Shown: piece by piece, positions 8,595-16,481 of the stretch | Numbering within the stretch: the first letter of the stretch is position 1 | Layout: each line of letters starts with the position of its first letter | Source: Aurantibacter_A sp965215845 | Lineage (GTDB): Bacteria > Bacteroidota > Bacteroidia > Flavobacteriales > Flavobacteriaceae | NCBI GenBank assembly: GCA_965215845.1 | Contig: CBDCEL010000004.1 | Coordinates: forward strand, 558,001 to 622,000 | DNA: 64,000 bases | Reading direction: 5' to 3' | Position numbers and translations under genes: made by a program | Notes under the pieces: generated by a model | What the model saw: only the letters and a program-made list of their open reading frames with translations | Told to the model about the DNA's origin: nothing | Database searches by the model: none

Positions 8595-9722
8595 TCAGAT
8601 TTTTTGGTAAATCGATTTCAATTTTTCAGGGGTAATGGTTTCTTTCCAATTTTTCCCCAACGCATTTTCCCAAAGGGGCTCCATTTTCAAAGCGACGCTG
8701 ACCATGGTATCAAAATCATCATCCGTCAGGTCTCTGCAAATACCCTTGGGGAGTTCGATATTATGTCGCTTTTTCATTTTCATAAAAAGTTCGACCCCAT
8801 CAGGATAAAACTCTTGAAGATGCTGAAAGACCAGGCAATTGCCGATTCCGTGCTTGACGCCCAACAAATAAGAAAGACCATAACTCATCGCATGGGCGAC
8901 ACCTACTTGTGAATAAGCGATGCTCATGCCCCCGTGCCATGACGCCATCATCAATTTTTCCCTTGATTCGGAAGGTTCAAGGTCTTTCAAAAAAACTTCT
9001 TTGCAAAGGTCGAGGGCCATTTGCCCATAGCTTTTGCTAAATGCATTCAGGTAGGTGCCATTCAACGATTCAATGCAATGTATATAACAATCCATCCCCG
9101 TATAGAACCATTGGTCTTTAGGTACCTCCACGGTCAAATCGGGGTCGAGTACAGCTTGATCGAAGACGGTATAATCGGAGTTAATTCCCAATTTTTTATC
9201 CGGCCCGAGCAAGACCGTGGTGCGCGAAACCTCGGCACCGGTACCGCTGATCGTAGGTACACCTACGTGATAAACCGATGGTTTTTGAACCAAATCCCAT
9301 CCTTGGTAATCGGCGGCGCTACCCTTGTTGGTAAGTAATAGGGAAACCGCCTTGGCCAAATCGAGTAATGTACCTCCACCAATTCCGACTATACCCGAGG
9401 GAAGGCTTGTGAACTTTCTTAAAATCATACCGACCAATTCATCGACCTGTTTGGTTTTAGGTTCTTCGTCGGCAGAAATAAAAACAATTTCATCATTGAA
9501 AATTAAAGGGATTCCCCTGGCCAGTTCACTGTTTTTGAAGACATCATCCACAAGAAAAATAAACGGTGCCTCTGAATGTTTTCGATGTGGTAACAAGATT
9601 TCTCCCAATTGATCGAAACTACCCTTGCCAAAGACGACCTTGGGCACCTGGGGAAAATTTCTGTGCTTAACAACATCAACCGTAACGGTATCGTTTGAAC
9701 CCACCTCTTTCTTAATCTTCAT
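8595..9722 (-). CDS. kdnB: Iron-containing alcohol dehydrogenase, KdnB-like (Kdo 8-oxidase candidate)
   Basis: A group III metal-dependent alcohol dehydrogenase. The NAD loop is GIGGGTLLDLAKA (~113-125). Metal ligands are Asp211 and His215 (GMDCYIHCIESL), His277 (GVAHAMSYGLS) and His291 (GVKHGIGN). In Shewanella, KdnB oxidises C8 of Kdo so that KdnA can aminate it, and the two genes lie beside kdsB. Here the gene lies in one leftward run with kdsB and a HAD phosphatase, which supports the same reaction. No KdnA-like transaminase is in the window. Gene spacing to the HAD gene is 4 bases. The alternative is a related short-chain alcohol dehydrogenase; the enzyme family is certain, the substrate is inferred from context. 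Confidence 0.78.
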   Translation of the reverse strand: MKIKKEVGSNDTVTVDVVKHRNFPQVPKVVFGKGSFDQLGEILLPHRKHSEAPFIFLVDDVFKNSELARGIPLIFNDEIVFISADEEPKTKQVDELVGMILRKFTSLPSGIVGIGGGTLLDLAKAVSLLLTNKGSAADYQGWDLVQKPSVYHVGVPTISGTGAEVSRTTVLLGPDKKLGINSDYTVFDQAVLDPDLTVEVPKDQWFYTGMDCYIHCIESLNGTYLNAFSKSYGQMALDLCKEVFLKDLEPSESREKLMMASWHGGMSIAYSQVGVAHAMSYGLSYLLGVKHGIGNCLVFQHLQEFYPDGVELFMKMKKRHNIELPKGICRDLTDDDFDTMVSVALKMEPLWENALGKNWKETITPEKLKSIYQKI

Positions 9723-9726
9723 ACAC

Positions 9727-10428
9727 TTAATTCAAATATTTTAAAATATCTGTCAATCTATTAGTTTTCAGATATTTGTAATCCTCTTTTTCTATAGATA
9801 CTTCTTCATGTTTCCATGTGGTGTGAAAGGGCACATGAATTGCCTTGGCCCCAATGTTGACTATAGGCAACACATCCGATTTCAAAGAATTGCCGATCAT
9901 CAAAAAATCCTTTACATCAATCTCAAGATGTTGCAACAAATTCTTATAGTTTTCCTCTTTCTTATCACTCAATACCTCAACGTGATGAAAATAATCAAGC
10001 AGGTTCGAACGCTGTAATTTTCTTTCTTGATCCAAAAGATCCCCCTTTGTCAATACGATTAGGCGATATTTGTCTTTTAGTTGTTCCAAGACCTCGACGA
10101 CACCATCCAATAATTCGACCTCATGATCGATCATCTTTTTACCCAGATTCAGAATCTCACAAATCGTTGCTTGCGACACATTGTTATTTGATAGTTCAAG
10201 TGCCGATTCGATCATGGAAAGCACAAAGCCCTTGATTCCATAACCGTAGAGTTTCAAGTTTTTCATTTCCATCTTGAAAAGCTCTTGATCGATCTTATTC
10301 TTGGTCTCATAACCATCAAGTAACTCGGCAAACTTTTCCTCGGTCTCTCGAAAATAGGTTTCATTCACCCACAGGGTGTCGTCTGCATCGAAGCCGATGA
10401 CCTTTATGCCGCTAAAATCTATCTCCAT
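9727..10428 (-). CDS. HAD-superfamily hydrolase (phosphatase)
   Basis: HAD motif I is GFDADDTLW (nucleophile Asp14, acid/base Asp16), motif II is VLTKGD, and motif IV is MIGNSLKSDVLP. An insertion of about 75 residues after motif I forms an alpha-helical C1 cap, which separates it from capless tetrameric KdsC phosphatases. It overlaps the end of kdsB by 10 bases and is 4 bases from the kdnB-like gene, so translational coupling is likely and a role in Kdo or Kdo-8-amino metabolism is plausible. The substrate cannot be read from sequence. Confidence 0.85.
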   Translation of the reverse strand: MEIDFSGIKVIGFDADDTLWVNETYFRETEEKFAELLDGYETKNKIDQELFKMEMKNLKLYGYGIKGFVLSMIESALELSNNNVSQATICEILNLGKKMIDHEVELLDGVVEVLEQLKDKYRLIVLTKGDLLDQERKLQRSNLLDYFHHVEVLSDKKEENYKNLLQHLEIDVKDFLMIGNSLKSDVLPIVNIGAKAIHVPFHTTWKHEEVSIEKEDYKYLKTNRLTDILKYLN

Positions 10429-11147
10429 GCTTCTTGTGCCCTTTTCAGATCTTCAGGGGTATCAATTTCAATCCCACTCGCCGTGGTCTCGACCATCTTT
10501 ATTTTCTTCCCATATTCAAGATAGCGAATGGCCTCTATTTTTTCTGTAGCCTCCAATGGCAACATGGGTAGTCGGTAGAAATCCATCAAGGCCTCCTTGC
10601 GAAATGCATATATGCCCTTATGCTTGTAATAAACCGTATTATCACCTTTTGCCCTTGGAAACGGAATTGCGGAACGTGAAAAATACAAGGCAAAATTTCT
10701 GTTGTCAACGATTACCTTCACCGTATTCGGATTGTTTATCTCATCCTGGTCTGAAATTCTCACCATCAGTGAAGCAAGGTCTATTTCCTTTTCCCTGTCC
10801 TCTTCAAATACCTCAAGTACTCCGGCCAAGCTATCCCTATCGGTAAAAGGCTCGTCACCCTGGACGTTTACGATAATGTCAATATCCATATCAACGACCG
10901 CCTCGGCTATTCTGTCGCTACCACAGTCATGTTCCCTTTGGCTCATAATAGCTTTTCCACCAGCCTCTGAGATGGCGTCGAAAATTATCGAACTATCGGT
11001 CACCACAAAAACATCGTCGAACAGCCCTGTATTGACTGCCGCTTCATAAGTTCTAAGGATTACGGGTTTTCCTGAGAGGTCTTGCATCAATTTTGCAGGA
11101 AATCTCGATGCCGCATAACGGGCAGGTATCATGGCGATAATCTTCAA
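10419..11147 (-). CDS. kdsB: 3-deoxy-manno-octulosonate cytidylyltransferase (CMP-Kdo synthetase)
   Basis: Activates Kdo (or 8-amino-Kdo) with CTP for transfer to lipid A. The nucleotide-binding N-terminus IPARYAASRFPAKLM (7-21), SQREHDCGSDRIAEA (69-83) and the metal-binding NVQGDEPF (94-101) are diagnostic. 242 residues is normal. It is the second gene of a leftward cluster (DUF4126, kdsB, HAD, kdnB-like, acyltransferase). Confidence 0.95.
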   Translation of the reverse strand: MKIIAMIPARYAASRFPAKLMQDLSGKPVILRTYEAAVNTGLFDDVFVVTDSSIIFDAISEAGGKAIMSQREHDCGSDRIAEAVVDMDIDIIVNVQGDEPFTDRDSLAGVLEVFEEDREKEIDLASLMVRISDQDEINNPNTVKVIVDNRNFALYFSRSAIPFPRAKGDNTVYYKHKGIYAFRKEALMDFYRLPMLPLEATEKIEAIRYLEYGKKIKMVETTASGIEIDTPEDLKRAQEAWR

Positions 11148-11171
11148 CGCTACTTTTTTAGATGGGTCGTG

Positions 11172-11738
11172 TCAACCACTTTTCGGTCGCAATTTACGGT
11201 ATATCCTAAAAATAATGAACAATATCACGATTACCAACACAGCGGCCAGAATAGGCGCGAAAATAGAAGCTACGGTGACGACAGCGGCCGTACCGGTTTC
11301 AACAGTGGACACGATAGGGTTACCAAGTCCGCCTGTGGTTGCCGTGGAGGTGAGCCGGCCCGTTGCTCCGGCCCCTTTGATGGCAGTGGCCGTACCGCCG
11401 CCTGCAATTATGGCCAAAGCCCAGGTCACTACCGGGTCTAGATTCGCAACGGTCGATACCATGACCGCAGTACCTGCTATGGCGGCCAAAGGCACTGCAA
11501 AGCTGTCCAATAGGTTATCTACCCAAGGAATAAAATAGGCAAAAATCTCGATTATCGTTGCCACACCCAAAGTTATTACGGCAGCGAGGCTTCCTACCCA
11601 CTGCCAATTTTCGTTCAAATCCCAAACACCAAAATAGGATGCCAAACTCAAGGCGAAAAGGGGAAGGAATACTCGAAAGCCCACAGAGGCCGCAAGACCA
11701 ATGCCCAAGAAAATACTAATGATTGTTTCAGATGTCAT
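11172..11738 (-). CDS. DUF4126 membrane protein
   Basis: About 188 residues starting at MTSETIISIFLGIGLAASVGFRVFLPL. This Met is preferred because the 23 residues before it are hydrophilic and unlike the family. There are about five membrane segments. A Gly/Ala/Thr-rich stretch GGGTATAIKGAGATGRLTST is the hallmark of DUF4126. The C-terminal segment VIVILFIIFRIYRKLRPK ends in basic residues. Function is unknown. The next gene, kdsB, starts 24 bases downstream on the same strand. Confidence 0.85.
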   Translation of the reverse strand: MTSETIISIFLGIGLAASVGFRVFLPLFALSLASYFGVWDLNENWQWVGSLAAVITLGVATIIEIFAYFIPWVDNLLDSFAVPLAAIAGTAVMVSTVANLDPVVTWALAIIAGGGTATAIKGAGATGRLTSTATTGGLGNPIVSTVETGTAAVVTVASIFAPILAAVLVIVILFIIFRIYRKLRPKSG

Positions 11739-11831
11739 CTTTCGAAAAGTTAATTTGTGTTCATATCCTAGTTTCGAAATACAAACTCCGTTCCAAAAAA
11801 TACCCACATATCGAACCCTTACGAATTTAGC

Positions 11832-13271
11832 CTATTCCGATTCAACAAAAAAATCATTGGGGAACCCTATCAGGTACAGTTGTTTTTTGGCACGGGTCAC
11901 GGCAGTATATAGCCAACGAAAGTATTCTTTGTTCGGGCCGTCGGGCAAATAGGGTTGTTCCACGAAAACGGTATTCCATTGCCCACCTTGAGACTTATGA
12001 CAAGTTATTGCATACGAGAATTTTACCTGCAACGAATTAAAGTATTTATTGTTCTTTACCTTTAAATATTTCCTGTATTTCGAAACCTCATCCTCATAGT
12101 CCTTGAGTACTTCGGAGTACAATCTGTTTCCGTCTTCATATGATAACGAAGGGGTGGTTGAATCTATAGTGTCCAAAAGCAATACGGTCTCAAAAGCTCC
12201 CTGGTCGGCATAGTCGACCAGTTGAACTTTGACCTCGGCGAATTTGAAGCCATATAGCTCCTTTAAGGCAAAAATCTCAAGTATTTCAATGATATCTCCA
12301 TTCGCAATAAAACCGGCAGTTGAGTTGGGCTCCAACCAGAAATAATTATTTCTTACGACCATCATATAATCACCAACTGCCAATTCACTCTCTAGGTACA
12401 AGATTTGATTCCTTACATTCCCATTGTATAGGTTCGCCCTTTTATTTGAACGCACAATAAGGGCAGTTTCCCCCTTACCGTTTTCACGATACGACTGTTC
12501 GATGGCGTCTTGAATCTCGTAGCCATCGGTCAGGCGAACAATATCGGAATAGGCGGATAAATCAAATTGAAATCCATTGAAAATACCAGCTTGTAACTGC
12601 TGTCTTATTCGGGTAGCATTTGATAGAATACCGGAATCCTCTTCTTGCCTCATCACCTCGTCCAGCTCGATTCCCATAACCTCAAAATCGTAATCCCTTG
12701 AAATAATTTCAGCATCCAGGGCAGGGCTCAGCTCGAGTTTTACCGGTGGTAATTGGGCTGTATCACCGATTAAAATGAGTTTGCAATTGGAACCTGAATG
12801 CACAAACTCGATCAAATCATCAAGCAAAGAAGAGTTATCGCCGAATTTATTGTCGGTTGGCTTATCAGGGATCATCGATGCCTCATCAACCAAAAAAACA
12901 GTATTGCTATGCTTATTGGGAGCAAGCGCAAACCGCATTATGCCATTCCCGTCCTTTTTAGGAACATATATTTTTCTATGGATGGTATACGCCCTTGTTT
13001 TAGAATAGTTTGACATCACCTTGGCCGCTCGGCCTGTGGGAGCCATCAAGACCGATTTCATTCGGCAAGCTCCCAGGCAATTGACAATTACGCCGATGAT
13101 GGTCGTTTTTCCAGTTCCGGCAAAGCCCTTGAGTATGAAAACGTTCCTTCCTTGCTTTTCAATTAAAAATGAGGCCAACAGTCTTAGAGCTTCAGACTGC
13201 TTATGGGTCGGCTCATAAGGAAACTTATCGACAAATAATCGATGTAGTGAAATGGAGGTCGAAGAATGCAT
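11832..13271 (-). CDS. RecD-like ATP-dependent DNA helicase (superfamily 1B)
   Basis: Walker A is KGFAGTGKTTIIG (48-60), followed by the motif Ia-like MAPTGRAAKVM. Walker B is VFLVDEASMI (~123-132) and motif III is LILIGDTAQLPPV. The C-terminal UvrD_C_2 segment YAITCHKSQGGQWNTVFVEQ and the motif VI region RWLYTAVTRAKKQLYLIG are intact. It lacks RecBCD partners nearby and is 479 residues, the compact Bacteroidota type often called exodeoxyribonuclease V-like. It probably acts in repair or recombination as a 5'-3' helicase. The start codon lies about 5 bases from a good -7 box, suggesting a leaderless message. Confidence 0.88.
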   Translation of the reverse strand: MHSSTSISLHRLFVDKFPYEPTHKQSEALRLLASFLIEKQGRNVFILKGFAGTGKTTIIGVIVNCLGACRMKSVLMAPTGRAAKVMSNYSKTRAYTIHRKIYVPKKDGNGIMRFALAPNKHSNTVFLVDEASMIPDKPTDNKFGDNSSLLDDLIEFVHSGSNCKLILIGDTAQLPPVKLELSPALDAEIISRDYDFEVMGIELDEVMRQEEDSGILSNATRIRQQLQAGIFNGFQFDLSAYSDIVRLTDGYEIQDAIEQSYRENGKGETALIVRSNKRANLYNGNVRNQILYLESELAVGDYMMVVRNNYFWLEPNSTAGFIANGDIIEILEIFALKELYGFKFAEVKVQLVDYADQGAFETVLLLDTIDSTTPSLSYEDGNRLYSEVLKDYEDEVSKYRKYLKVKNNKYFNSLQVKFSYAITCHKSQGGQWNTVFVEQPYLPDGPNKEYFRWLYTAVTRAKKQLYLIGFPNDFFVESE

Positions 13272-13276
13272 GTCTT

Positions 13277-13309
13277 CAAAGATAGTACGATTGGGAAGTT
13301 GGGGAACAA
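13277..13309 (-). promoter_or_regulatory. Candidate promoter of the RecD-like helicase gene
   Basis: On the minus strand, TTG (13309-13307), a 22-base spacer and TATCTTTG (13284-13277) match the Bacteroidota TTG-N17-23-TAnnTTTG layout. The box ends 5 bases before the ATG. Confidence 0.5.
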
Positions 13310-13400
13310 TCTGAAGCCAAAATACATAAGTTTTGCTGTAAACCTATTAATTTCAGGGGTTTTGGGCCTATTGACCAATTTTAAAATCGGTGTGAAAAAA

Positions 13401-13431
13401 TTAGGCAGTTTGCAAAAAAATTGTAGATTTG
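13401..13431 (+). promoter_or_regulatory. Candidate promoter of the pilin-like gene operon
   Basis: TTAG (13401-13404, one mismatch to TTTG), a 19-base spacer and TAGATTTG (13424-13431) form a good Bacteroidota promoter 33 bases before the start codon. Confidence 0.5.
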
Positions 13432-13464
13432 TGTTAACCACTAAATCAAGAAATACTTAAGAAA

Positions 13465-14118
13465 ATGAAGACCATAATACAAATCGTACTTTGGATTGTT
13501 TGCATCGTGTTGGGTTATATGATTTATAAGTCTGTGACCGGGCCGATTGAATTCAAAAAGGTGAAGCAAGAGCGTTTTGCAAAAGTAGTATCAAGCCTCA
13601 AAGATATTCGAGACGCGCAAGAAGCCTATAAAACGGTAAATAAGAAATACGCCAAGGACTTTAATAGCTTAATCAGTTTCGTTGACACCGGAAACTACAC
13701 GATTACACAGCAACGCGATTCTTCTTTTCTAAGATACAACAAGGCCTTTCAAATTGATATGCCCGTAGATACCATCATCATCGACACCTTGGGCACTGTT
13801 TCTGTCAAAGATTCTTTGTTCAGAAATGATAATCGATATAAGTCAATGATGAATGTACCCGGTGCTCCCAATGGGGAAAAATTCGAGATGAAAGCCGATA
13901 TCATTGACAAAAGTGGTTACAGGGCGCCTGTTTTTGAGGCCAAAGTCACCAAAAATGTTATCTTACATGACCAACCGGAAACCTTACTGGCGCGTGAAAA
14001 CGCCCAGATAAGTGTTGAGGAAGTCAATGGTAATGAAATCAAGGTTGGTTCTTTGACCGAAGTAAGTACAAGTGGTAACTGGCCACCAATTTATGACAGC
14101 AAGAAAAGCAATCAGTAA
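13465..14118 (+). CDS. Membrane-anchored protein of unknown function, pseudopilin-like N-terminus
   Basis: 217 residues. One membrane helix near the start (IIQIVLWIVCIVLGYMIY, 4-21), then an amphipathic helix and the segment LKDIRDAQEAYKTVNKKYAKDFNSLISFV. That RDAQEAYK...YAKDFNSL pattern resembles the alpha1 tail of type II secretion pseudopilins, but the prepilin cleavage glycine and the Phe-Thr-Leu motif are absent, so pilin identity is not supported. The rest is mixed strands. It overlaps the DUF3822 gene by 26 bases, and such a pair is typical of flavobacteria. Function unknown. Confidence 0.75.
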   Translation: MKTIIQIVLWIVCIVLGYMIYKSVTGPIEFKKVKQERFAKVVSSLKDIRDAQEAYKTVNKKYAKDFNSLISFVDTGNYTITQQRDSSFLRYNKAFQIDMPVDTIIIDTLGTVSVKDSLFRNDNRYKSMMNVPGAPNGEKFEMKADIIDKSGYRAPVFEAKVTKNVILHDQPETLLARENAQISVEEVNGNEIKVGSLTEVSTSGNWPPIYDSKKSNQ

Positions 14119-14923
14119 TACAACAAAAGATTTTAAAAAATTGTCCATTCAGGTTGGCCTGAATGGACTTTCTTTTTGCATATGGGATACCATCGGCAAC
14201 AACATGTTGGAATCTGAAAATGTAATCTTTCAAAAAGAACAGACTCCCTATGGTTTGCAAAAGGAGCTCCAGACCATTTGCGACAAATATCAAATCACCG
14301 AGAAGACTTTTTCCGATATAATAGTCATACACCGAAACAATCTGTTCAGCCTAGTGCCCAAGTCGTTGTTCGACGAAAAGGAATTGGCGAACTATTTAAA
14401 ATTCAACGCCAAAATATTGGCCAATGACCACCTGGCCTACGATGAAATCGAGAATAACGACATTGTCAATGTATATGTACCCTTTGTAAACATCAACAAT
14501 TACATTTTCGATATGTTCGGTGAATTTGTCTTTAAGCACAGTGGTACCGTAATGGTCGAATCGCTCCTCAACAATCATTTGGGTGGCAAAAAACCCGTTT
14601 GCTACGCACATGTTGCAGAAACACAGATGGAGCTGACCATCATTGCCAATCGAAAATTGCTTCTTTACAACAGCTATGATTTTGTTACAAAAGAGGATTT
14701 TATGTACTATCTTCTTTTCACCCTTGAACAATTGCAATTAGACCCTGGGTCGACCTTGCTAAGATTGTTCGGGTCGGTAGAAGAAGGAGATGATATTTAC
14801 AACTTATGCTATCAGTACATAAAAGAGGTGTCATTTTTCGAACCTGCCACACCTACCATTGATTTCGATATGGACGAAACCGAGCTGGAAACCATAGATT
14901 TCACCGTTTTAAGTTCACTTTGA
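14093..14923 (+). CDS. DUF3822 family protein
   Basis: About 276 residues from MTARKAISNTTKDFKKLSIQV. That ATG is preferred over one 21 bases upstream because the family starts with a short polar segment followed by KKLSIQVxLNGLSFCI, as here. Central NIYVPFVNINNYIFDMFGEF-like segment (VNVYVPFVNINNYIF) and MELTIIANRKLLLYNSY are typical. The fold is probably an actin-like ATPase-related domain seen in this family, with no catalytic motif that I can point to. It ends one base into the rsmD start (TGATG), so the two are translationally coupled. Function unknown. Confidence 0.85.
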   Translation: MTARKAISNTTKDFKKLSIQVGLNGLSFCIWDTIGNNMLESENVIFQKEQTPYGLQKELQTICDKYQITEKTFSDIIVIHRNNLFSLVPKSLFDEKELANYLKFNAKILANDHLAYDEIENNDIVNVYVPFVNINNYIFDMFGEFVFKHSGTVMVESLLNNHLGGKKPVCYAHVAETQMELTIIANRKLLLYNSYDFVTKEDFMYYLLFTLEQLQLDPGSTLLRLFGSVEEGDDIYNLCYQYIKEVSFFEPATPTIDFDMDETELETIDFTVLSSL

Positions 14924-15459
14924 TGCGAATCATTTCGGGATCTTTAAAAGGAAAACGTATCATCGCCCCGAAAAAACTCCCCGTTCGGCCTACCACTGAT
15001 ATGGCAAAGGAGGGCCTATTCAACATTCTGAACAATCACTATTATTTTGATGACATTTCGGTGCTAGACCTGTTCTCGGGCACAGGAAACCTAAGTTACG
15101 AATTTGCCTCGCGTGGCTCAACCGATATTGTTGCCGTTGACGCCAATTCTTATTGCGCAAAATTCATTGCGAAAATTGCCGAAAACCTGAAATTTAATAT
15201 TGAAGTCTTTAAGAACGACGTTTACAAATATCTGGAAAGAACAACAAGGTCGTTCGATGTCATTTTTGCCGACCCTCCTTATAACTTCGAAAAAAAAGAT
15301 TTTTCAAAGATTGCAGAACTTGTATTCGACCGAAAATTATTACGGGAAAACGGCACGCTTATAATCGAGCACTCTTCAAATACCGACCTTACGGAGCTTA
15401 AAATGTTTCGAAACAAACGAAAATATGGCGGAAGTGTTTTTAGCTTTTTTACTAGTTAA
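14923..15459 (+). CDS. rsmD: 16S rRNA (guanine966-N2)-methyltransferase RsmD family
   Basis: SAM-dependent methyltransferase that modifies guanine 966 of 16S rRNA. The start ATG overlaps the DUF3822 stop by one base; a TTG one codon earlier is less likely. MRIISGSLKGKRI and RPTTDMAKEGLFNIL are family signatures. The SAM loop is VLDLFSGTGNLSYEFASRG and the catalytic motif is DPPYNF. 178 residues, standard. Confidence 0.93.
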   Translation: MRIISGSLKGKRIIAPKKLPVRPTTDMAKEGLFNILNNHYYFDDISVLDLFSGTGNLSYEFASRGSTDIVAVDANSYCAKFIAKIAENLKFNIEVFKNDVYKYLERTTRSFDVIFADPPYNFEKKDFSKIAELVFDRKLLRENGTLIIEHSSNTDLTELKMFRNKRKYGGSVFSFFTS

Positions 15460-15471
15460 GACCCCATTAAC

Positions 15472-15966
15472 ATGCAGCTATCCATCCAAATTAAAAAGAC
15501 AATTCAAGGGTCATCTACACTGACTGTGAAACGCCCGGATGGCACCACAACCTTTTCTAAGTTGAACGTCGGCTTTGAAATTCACGACATCGTCCATTAT
15601 GTAGTCGAAAAGCGGTTGAATCTCAAAAAATCGTTCTACGGCATGTTGGCCCAGGGGTATGGCATCCAGGATTTTCAATTATCAAATGAAAAAAGACCTG
15701 AGGCCCTTCAACCCAAAAATATGGCCAAGGAGGCACTGGTCACCGAACATTTGGTCAATCTCCTAACCATTGACTACCTGTCGACCGAAAATCAGATGAA
15801 CCTATACGATTCGTTGGAAACCATCCTTAAAGATAAAGGTCTTCCCTTTCCACAGAACTTGAATGTCGAGGGCTTGGTCTCAATTCAAGGGGAGCTGGCC
15901 GATTGGATGAACAAATGGAACGGTTTGGAAAATGGGCAAGTTTTGACAATGGAATTGGAGCTTTAG
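15472..15966 (+). CDS. Conserved hypothetical protein
   Basis: 164 residues, soluble, no signal peptide. Contains FEIHDIVHYVVEKRLNLKKSF, which has the look of a small metal- or ligand-binding helix, and a C-terminal helical half. I do not recognise a named family. It follows rsmD after 12 bases on the same strand and is probably the last gene of that operon; a compact hairpin (16006-16026) and rnpB follow. Confidence 0.7.
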   Translation: MQLSIQIKKTIQGSSTLTVKRPDGTTTFSKLNVGFEIHDIVHYVVEKRLNLKKSFYGMLAQGYGIQDFQLSNEKRPEALQPKNMAKEALVTEHLVNLLTIDYLSTENQMNLYDSLETILKDKGLPFPQNLNVEGLVSIQGELADWMNKWNGLENGQVLTMELEL

Positions 15967-16005
15967 AAAATCGCCTTCGACAGCGCTCAGGGTTAATTCG
16001 ACTAC

Positions 16006-16026
16006 GCATTTTCTCGTGGAAAATGC
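16006..16026. other. Perfect hairpin gcattttc/gaaaatgc downstream of rnpB
   Basis: gcattttc (16006-16013) pairs with gaaaatgc (16019-16026) around a 5-base loop. It lies 15-35 bases beyond the 3' end of rnpB on the minus strand and 40 bases after the upstream rightward gene. There is no long T-run, so it may be a processing or weak termination site for either transcript. Confidence 0.45.
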
Positions 16027-16040
16027 TGTCTCATTAAAAT

Positions 16041-16361
16041 AAGCAGGCCGTAAGCCGGATTCTGTGTACCCTGAATTAATTTCAGGGATTCCTTATCATT
16101 TATCTGGCCCCGACGTTACCGACGGAATCGATCCGCCTACCCTTCGGCTCGGGCGTGCAACCCTCAAATGCCGATTTACGTGGCGTTTCACCGCATAGAG
16201 TTTACCTGATTTCACTACAGCCGCACTGTACTTGCTTTCTGTTGCACTTGTCCGCCCTGACAATGGATGTCAGGGGACGGGTGTTACCCGCTATGCTGCA
16301 CTATGGTGTCCGGACTTTCCTCCATCCGCTATAAGGCGGACAGCGATAAGATGGCCTGCTG
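16041..16361 (-). ncRNA. rnpB: RNase P RNA, bacterial type A
   Basis: Catalytic RNA that removes tRNA 5' leaders. On the minus strand the RNA starts with AGCAGGCC (16360-16353), which pairs with GGCCTGCT (16049-16042) at the 3' end to make helix P1. The universal GGAAAGTCCGGACACC block (around 16325-16309) and the 3' signature AGAATCCGGCTTACGGCC (around 16063-16047) are both present. Length is about 320 bases, typical for Bacteroidota. It faces away from dnaX; a -7-like box TACCTTTG lies 5 bases before the 5' end. Confidence 0.95.
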
Positions 16362-16365
16362 TCGG

Positions 16366-16394
16366 CAAAGGTAGGCCAATTGTTGATAAGTAAA
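16366..16394 (-). promoter_or_regulatory. Candidate promoter of rnpB
   Basis: On the minus strand TTTA (16394-16391), a 17-base spacer and TACCTTTG (16373-16366) precede the inferred RNA start at ~16360 by the expected few bases. The -33 box has one mismatch. Confidence 0.55.
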
Positions 16395-16438
16395 CACTGA
16401 ATACCATTAAAACAAATTCCTAAAAGCAAACCGATTTT

Positions 16439-16446
16439 TATATTTG
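16439..16446 (+). promoter_or_regulatory. Candidate -7 element of dnaX
   Basis: TATATTTG matches TAnnTTTG, 35 bases before the TTG start of dnaX. No convincing TTG is seen at the -33 distance. Confidence 0.4.
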
Positions 16447-16481
16447 TAGGTATGGCAATCAAATGATTTAAGAGCGGCACT

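Noticed and set aside
16041..16361. tmRNA or 6S RNA instead of RNase P
   Set aside because: The GGAAAGTCCGGAC block and the P1 pairing of the ends are specific to RNase P RNA.
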